Shown one piece after another: positions 58,630 through 64,000 of a stretch of DNA of 64,000 nucleotides. A model generated the notes under the pieces. The model was given only the letters and a program-made list of their open reading frames with translations. It searched no databases and was not told where the DNA came from. A program made the translations under genes and the position numbers. The first letter of the stretch is position 1. The number at the start of each line of letters is the position of its first letter. Source of the stretch: Pezizomycotina sp. ARF18 (lineage: Eukaryota; Ascomycota); assembly GCA_002224055.1 (NCBI GenBank), contig AZLU01000008.1:299492-363491 (forward strand), in the 5' to 3' direction.

Positions 58630-58943
58630 GCGCCATTCATTCTGTAGTATCCAATATCTTCATTAACTAGCTCATTACAAGAAGAATAAAAGAAGAAAAA
58701 GAAGTTTACAATAAAAAATAAGATATAAACAAACATTCCTCATAAGTCTCTCTCCTTCCATACATTTGGAAACTTGTTTTCCAGATCTATCTCCCATTCT
58801 CTATGTATCCAGAATATCCTACAAAACATTAGTCCTCTTGTTTCTATTTAATATTTCTTCGGTATATATGCTAATCTTCCACAATATGAAACTCAGAGCT
58901 TTCTAAATATCCTTATCCTACTGAACTCGATATTCTGGAGTAA
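58317..58943 (+). CDS. Two-exon member of the local small-protein family (frame-interrupted, T33 in intron)
   Basis: ATG 58317 reads MSKSSYHPSISSSPNHRPIN, shifts frame, continues NNESQVRLNITIGSQQSTSY, QAPVTRSSKNAGGTNLRL, then ISDYRRKLRGVQ and HYIKDLVDMLRNHLAK up to a GTGACG donor at 58574. The intron would end at ACTCAG (58896), about 323 nt, and contains a 33-base T run (58596-58628). Exon 2 begins with AG (Glu), reads ELSKYPYPTELDILE and stops at 58941-58943. Exon boundaries, the helix and the YPTELDI motif match the other members. About 100 residues. Two indels are needed. The long intron is the weakest part of the model. Confidence 0.45.
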
Positions 58944-60026
58944 TGGGATAGAAACCATTGCTGAGCAACTTCTGCTCTTATCACCTGAAGGTTTCAGTTT
59001 CTTTTCGAACTTCCTGGCTAGATTATAAGGTTTCGATACAGCATGTGGGAGATAGGGACTTGGGATAAGATAAGTATGGGGAAGAGCAAGGGTAAAAGGG
59101 TGAGGAGAGGGTGTATGTAAATCTGAAATTCGACCCTTAATTCATCTTGTTCGGGCTACTTCTGAGAACGCGCGCGGAGCCTCGGTCTCGCTTATTTTAC
59201 TTTTTTTTATTTTCTTTCCATTCTAGTACAACTAAATCGAATAATTATCCTTTGATAGATATATAGGCTCTTGCTATATTGGTACTCCAAAAATAGTTAT
59301 ATCGGTACTCAGACGCTCTCACCTAATTTATATTAAGTAAAAAAAAAAAGGGAGAGAAAAAGTTAACGCTGAGGATTTATAATTAGCGTTATAAATACCT
59401 CGTCGTGTCATAAAAAATAAATATATAAAGTAGTAATACTTATTAAATGATAGTTACTTTCTATTATATTTATTATTTTTTCAAGACCTAAAAAAATTTA
59501 TAATTTATTTGTATACTATATATATATCACGAATTTTATTACGAAAGCTATTTACGTCTGTCAGTTGCGAATCTTAGCTACCGTCTTTCTCTCTTTCTCT
59601 CTCTCTCTCTCTTTTTCTTCGTCTGTCCGTCTATTTTTTTTTTTTTTTTTTTTGATGGGATAGTTGCTATTAAAAGCTTAGCGGCGCGTGCGAGTACGTA
59701 TGCAACAGTTTTTGGGGTACGTATATAGTAAGAGCCTATATATAATACCTTAATAAAATAGTATGCTAGAGGACCTGGGGTAGATAGAAAGGGACAGCAG
59801 TAGTTTCTATATTGTAGATTTTTTTCTCGAATAGGCGACTAGAAAATGATAGTAATCGGAAAACTTTGCAGCCTCAAAGTCGTTTCTCCGACTCACGACA
59901 CCTTCATCCCTTAACCAATTTTTTGAAAGCGATAATCCCTGGTTTCTCTGTAGTTAACCGGGTTAACTCCAAGCAAGACGGCAGGTTTATAGCGCTTGCT
60001 CTCCCCCGGTCTTCGATACAGATTAC
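58944..60026. other. Spacer, AT-rich with CT microsatellite
   Basis: No intact gene seen. A CT run lies at about 59587-59612 and an 18-base T run at about 59636-59653. The final 115 bases may hold a last exon of the minus-strand relic upstream (59911-60026 reads RYKPAVLLGVNPVNYRETRD). Confidence 0.4.
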
Positions 60027-60437
60027 CTAATGGAAAGTAATGGATCAGTTGCGAGACATGTCGCGAGGATGTACGGCGATAAACGTTGAGGCCTGCCTTG
60101 CAAGTTGTGCCCGTCAAAGGCGGGCCCAAAGAGAATAAATCCTGCAGACTCCACAATAGCTGTTATTACGTTTCTCTTCCCTCCCTGTATTCCATATGAG
60201 CTGTACTAATCTGCCGCCACTAAGCAAGTCAGAAGAATTATTTTGGATCCCTCTTCCTTGGTTTCTGCACCATTTAAGTGTGAAAGGCTGAAGAGCCTTA
60301 CTAGGATACGTCCTTGCACGTTCCTGCACGGGTTCAATTCTGTTGCATCCTTGCCCGACTCGTCTTGCCCAACGGAACCGTGCAATTTTTAACGTCCATC
60401 CTTCTCCCGTGCCCGTCTTTGCTCCAGTCTCATACAT
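60027..60437 (-). pseudogene. Decayed exon, membrane-protein-like (possibly RTA1-like)
   Basis: One minus-strand frame is strikingly protein-like: HGSVGQDESGKDATELNPCR, VQGRILVRLFSLSHLNGAE, IILLTCLVAAD, an in-frame TAG, then YSSYGIQGGKRNVITAIVES, AGFILFGPAFDGHNLQGRPQ, RLSPYILATCLATDPLLSI, ending at a GTAATC donor (60026). The order Glu-x-x-Gly, a loop and Pro-Tyr-Ile...Cys-Leu recalls the fungal RTA1-type lipid-translocating family, which has seven membrane helices. Only two short hydrophobic segments are left, so this is a guess. The TAG sits where CAG (Gln) would fit, as C-to-T mutation would leave. No start codon in frame. Confidence 0.3.
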
Positions 60438-62088
60438 CTAATCTAAAGTAATATCGAATCTCTATCTTTATTTCTATTTAAATTAATAATCTTAAATAAA
60501 TAATAAAGGTACATATCTTCAAGACCCTCGCCGGTATGAAGGTGTGAGTTGAAAGAAAGAGTGATTGATGGAAGGGGGAGGCAAGGAAGTGAGAATCTCC
60601 TGGCGGTTGGTCGCCTGTTTTACCTATCAGTCACCCTCTTTTCTGGCCATCCGGTGTGGATTCCCACCCCCTTTCCGTACGCCTGCTGAATCGTCACGCC
60701 AAAACGTCTTTTCTTTCTTGTTTTAAAAATATATATATATCTGATTATCAACTCATCAAAGCGACGCGGGCACGGGAGTTGGCAGACGACTATTACAAAG
60801 GGAAAAAAAAAAAAAGACATGCATGGTGCGAAATGGTAAGATACGTATACCAATCAAAAAGGCTTGGAGAATTCTCTAAGTAACGGCCATCGAACGAATG
60901 TTTTTTTCCAATCGTAGACCTGAAAAAGGGTGCATAGAGAGGAGGAAAGAGTCAAAGATAAGGGGCAGAAAAGAGGGTTCTATAGTATTCGTCAAAATAG
61001 ATTAAGATCCTGTAGAGGACTTCACTGTTCGGCATTGCGTAAATAGATTTGGAGCATCAGGCGAGGTTGACCAATGGGGCAAAAGAAAAAAAAATAAAAA
61101 GTAAAAGGGGGGGAGGCGGTTTGGGTTGCGCAAACTCTCCGTGTAAATGCTCAACCACAAAAACCGTGGTCTCGCTAGACTCTTAGGCGAGGTTGACCAA
61201 TGGGGGCAAAGAAAAAAAAAGAAGAAAAGGTAGAAGGGGGAGGCGGCTTGGGTTGCGCAACCTCTCCGTGTAGCCAAAAGAAAAAAAGAAGAAAAGGTAG
61301 GAGGGAGGCGGCGACCTCTCTGTGTAAATACTAAACGTGGTCTCGCTCAGACTCTCCCGGGAAAAAACTCAAACCGTCCTTCTTTCCTCCTTCTCCGATA
61401 ATCCAATTACATCGATAGCCTACACTTTGGATCAAACAAAAGCAAATAAAATTTGAAAATACTGTAATTTCTTTTTTCCTCCTTATTTTGGTTTCTGAGT
61501 CGTTTTTGTCCGGTATTTTATATGCGATGACAACCCTGCTGGCACATAGCTCACCTCATTCTAGCCGCTTTTTCTTTTTTTTCTTTTTTTTTTATTTCTT
61601 AGTATCTTAGGTACTCATTAGCTAGTCTTACCAAGTAGCTCCGCAGCCCAAGATGGATATGAAGGTTTGCCCGGATATTTCCTGCACGACCGTGCAGTAG
61701 CAATGTGTCTGTAGAGCTACATATCGTTTGCACAAAATAGTTCTCCAGCTAAGAACAACACCGTCAACTACCTTAATTTCATGGCGCACTATTTTGAAAT
61801 ATTATTTATAACCCCCATCTATCGTTCTTCTTTGCCATGAAGAGGTCAGGAAGTTCTGAGTTTTCTACTAATTTTTCATATAAGCGAACTCGAACAAATA
61901 CATGCAATTGCTTATTACCTCTCAAGCTCTCCAGTCCATCACCGCTCCAAAATATAATCCCTCCGTTCCTCTAGTTCGGTAGCTCGCTATTCCGTAGGCT
62001 AACCTGCTTAACAGCTCGACGTCTGGCCGGGTGTACTTCTGCAATTCTAGTCAAAATAAGGTCTCAAGTCCTCCAGTGCTTCTTAGTC
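60438..62088. other. Spacer with tandem duplication
   Basis: No gene supported. Contains the 126-bp tandem duplication at 61061-61357 and a CT/AC-rich leader before 62089. Open frames here are low in complexity. Confidence 0.45.
61061..61357. repeat. Tandem duplication, about 2.7 copies, 126-bp first period
   Basis: GCGAGGTTGACCAATGGGG begins at 61061 and 61187. Both are followed by an A-rich stretch, GGAGGCGG, TTGGGTTGCGCAA and CTCTCCGTGTA. A third, shorter copy (from about 61272) keeps the A-rich stretch, GGAGGCGG, CCTCTCTGTGTAAAT and CGTGGTCTCGCT. The internal A-rich and G-rich runs vary in length between copies. Confidence 0.85.
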
Positions 62089-62601
62089 ATGTCAGTAGCA
62101 TCGCAGGAGTTGCCCTCTACGTCAAGCCTCCGGCCGTCTATACAAAGTTACTCGCCGGGCGAGCAGGATCACTTTGCCTCCAATCAAACGATTAGTTCAC
62201 AGCACAGCTATTGCGAATAAACCGCGATGACCCGCCCTTCTACAAAAGAGGGAAGAAATGAAACGAGGCCCGCGGAGGGCGTGAGAAGAGCTGGAGCTCC
62301 ACTATATCAAGGATCTCGTAGCTATAGCTATGACCATCCTTAATAAGGTAAAAATTTAAACCCGCTATCTAATTCCTATGTTCTATTTCCGCTGTTATTT
62401 CTCTCAAGTCTATTCCGTATTCAGTTTTATCCTGCTTTACCTTCCCGGTCGTACTATAATCTTATTTTTATATTATTTGTAATACTCCTTTGTGCCTGCC
62501 TGTTCTTTCTAACTCTACCAATATACACAACAGTCCATTCTTCGTACCTACCCGTTGAACTCGATATCTCGGATGGAGACGAGAAGGAAAACTCTATTTG
62601 A
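62089..62601 (+). CDS. Two-exon member of the local small-protein family (frame-interrupted)
   Basis: ATG 62089 reads MSVASQELPSTSSLRPSIQS and YSPGEQDHFASNQTISSQHS, and stops in frame at about 62220. After indels the trace resumes with ELELHYIKDLVAIAMTILNK up to a GTAAAA donor at 62348. A 186-nt intron ends ACAACAG (62533). Exon 2 completes a phase-1 codon and reads HSSYLPVELDISDGDEKENS, with TGA at 62599-62601. The Ser/Gln-rich N-terminus, the helix before the intron and the VELDI motif after it match the members at 50.6, 55.6 and 58.3 kb. About 115 residues. Two or three indels are needed in the middle of exon 1. Confidence 0.45.
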
Positions 62602-63901
62602 TTCGTGCAGATCGTCGGGGTCTTTTTTCGGCTTTTAACGGCCGTTTGGTATCACGTTTCCAGTGATATGGTGTGAAGATATATAAGTTTCCTGTACAGC
62701 TGGGGGAAAAGATAAGGAGATACGGAGAGAAGAGCTCTTTAAGTATTTAGATTTCTCGAACCAATGATTTATCTATTCTGAATTTATTTACATACTATTT
62801 TATTTTTGGGCTGCCTCGCGGCCGCGGTATGAATGCCCAGTCTTATTTTCGTTTTTCAACTTTTCAACAATCTTTTATTAGCCGACCTTAGTCTTGACAA
62901 CTGATTTTCGATCCTGAAATTATTGGCACGTTTTTGCATTTTCATAGTTTTGGCATTCTATTATTTTTGCTTCTGTTGCCTTTTGTAAAGGATTGATTAT
63001 CTGTTTCAAACGAAAGATGATTGCTCTTACGAGCAAATATCTTTACCTGACTCACCCGCCGGGACCCACCTCCCCGCTCTTGTGTAAATCATAAATTACT
63101 CTTTTTTTTCTTCTAAGAATATGAGGCCCTTTATTAACCAGTGCGAGGGAATCCTAGTACGATAGCTTAAAAGAGATCTCAGTTCACCCCCCCCCCTTTT
63201 CCTCCTCTTCCCCTTTAAAATAAGCCAAGATGTATACCTCCTATAGTTCTTTTTCATAATAAAATTTCGTGCTCTTTAAGATCGTATATCAATATTATTA
63301 GTTCCTCTTATCCATTTCGCTCATCGTTCTTGGGCCGAACCGAAATCAATGTTCAAAAGCGTTTCCTCGAGTGTCCCTGTGCATCATCTTATTATTTCCG
63401 CTTCACTCACCGAAAGCTGAAGCTATCTACCGTGCTGCGCCACTGCAATGTTGGGTGGCCATGGAACTCCAGATGTTTTTTATTTTCTCGATCAGGACAA
63501 AACTTATTTGTTTTTTCTAATATTTTTTCCAGTAATCTGATCGCAAGCTTGCAATCACCTTTTATTATTTTTTTTTTTTATTTTTTTTTCTTATGCCAAA
63601 GGGTTGGAAGGGGGTCTCCCCCCAGTACTATTAAGAGGCTATGTTTTTCATTTTTCATTTTTTGCTTCTCTTTACATTTTCCATGTGTCGTGTCTTAGAT
63701 ACTTCAGTCCGCGTCGTTGACAGGGTAATAGCCTTGATAATTATACCAAAGTTATGAATTATACCTCATGAAATATCAGGGCCCCTTTTCTTTTTTTTCT
63801 TTTTTCTTATTTTCACAACCTTTTCTCATTTGTAAAAACAAATATTATTATTCTGCTTTCCCTTTTTCTATTTTTTTGGCCCAAGATATTTGAAAGTATC
63901 A
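62602..63901. other. Spacer, T/CT-rich, no supported gene
   Basis: A 122-codon plus frame at 63330-63698 runs through T-rich tracts and is not convincing, although alternative frames at 63350-63500 look partly protein-like. The last 120 bases are pyrimidine-rich and lead to the ATG at 63902. Confidence 0.4.
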
Positions 63902-64000
63902 ATGGTTGCTATTAGCGAATTACTTGCCACTGCCACCAAAAAGAATTCTCATACCAGACTCTCATACCCAGACTGTCTCATAGACCCTCCTAATCAAAAT
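63902..64000 (+). CDS. Start of a gene cut by the window edge
   Basis: ATG 63902 opens a frame that stays open to the end of the window (33 codons): MVAISELLATATKKNSHTRL, SYPDCLIDPPNQN. Amphipathic N-terminus, no signal peptide. A pyrimidine-rich leader precedes it. Too short to assign to a family. Confidence 0.3.
   Translation, partial: MVAISELLATATKKNSHTRLSYPDCLIDPPNQN

Noticed and set aside
1-64000. tRNA, 5S/18S/28S rRNA, telomere repeats
   Set aside because: I scanned for T-loop-like words with matching stems, rRNA-like conserved blocks and TTAGGG arrays and found none. A covariance-model search would be needed to exclude tRNAs fully.

Overview
The window is nuclear DNA of a filamentous ascomycete (Pezizomycotina). 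It holds a HET-type heterokaryon-incompatibility gene, several F-box/leucine-rich genes, an FHA-kinase-like gene, small secreted cysteine-containing proteins, and short GT..AG introns (51-96 nt in the clearest genes) with CTGAC/CTAAC-type branch sites. There is no operon structure and no bacterial signal. I cannot name the species. No rRNA, tRNA, CRISPR array or telomere was seen.

Layout. 1.8-5.6 kb: a long plus-strand gene for a low-complexity, coiled-coil, C-terminally membrane-anchored protein. 7.3-7.9 kb: a small membrane-segment protein. 9.2-12.0 kb: the HET gene. 14-19 kb: small uncertain genes and AT-rich relic DNA. 19.8-22.6 kb: an F-box/LRR gene followed by an FHA-like Ser/Thr kinase gene, both on the minus strand. 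23.2-23.8 kb: a basic protein. 25-27 kb: AT-rich degenerate DNA with a 47-bp tandem repeat. 30.4-31.5 kb: an F-box-like relic. 32.8-33.3 kb: a two-exon protein. 35.3-36.0 kb: a secreted protein made of six 32-residue cysteine repeats. 37.7-48.2 kb: two more F-box genes, a large unknown minus-strand gene, a 45-residue two-exon mini-gene and a second small secreted protein. 50.6-62.6 kb: a dispersed cluster of five small genes that look like one undescribed family. 60.0-60.4 kb: a decayed membrane-protein-like exon. 63.9 kb: a gene start running off the window.

Most genes are broken by single-base frame changes. Where a repeat copy or family motif shows the expected frame, the break is nearly always the loss of one base, often in a homopolymer. 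This fits uncorrected long-read indels at least as well as pseudogene decay. Several in-frame stops (TAG, TAA, TGA) at plausible Gln/Arg positions instead fit C-to-T mutation, as in repeat-induced point mutation (RIP). Coordinates for interrupted genes span the whole coding trace. Joins between frames are inferred and the proteins are not claimed to be intact.

Functionally the window looks like an accessory compartment: self/non-self recognition (HET), F-box substrate receptors for SCF ubiquitin ligases, an FHA-kinase-like protein and secreted, effector-like proteins, separated by AT-rich, homopolymer-rich DNA. These genes are not arranged as a pathway.
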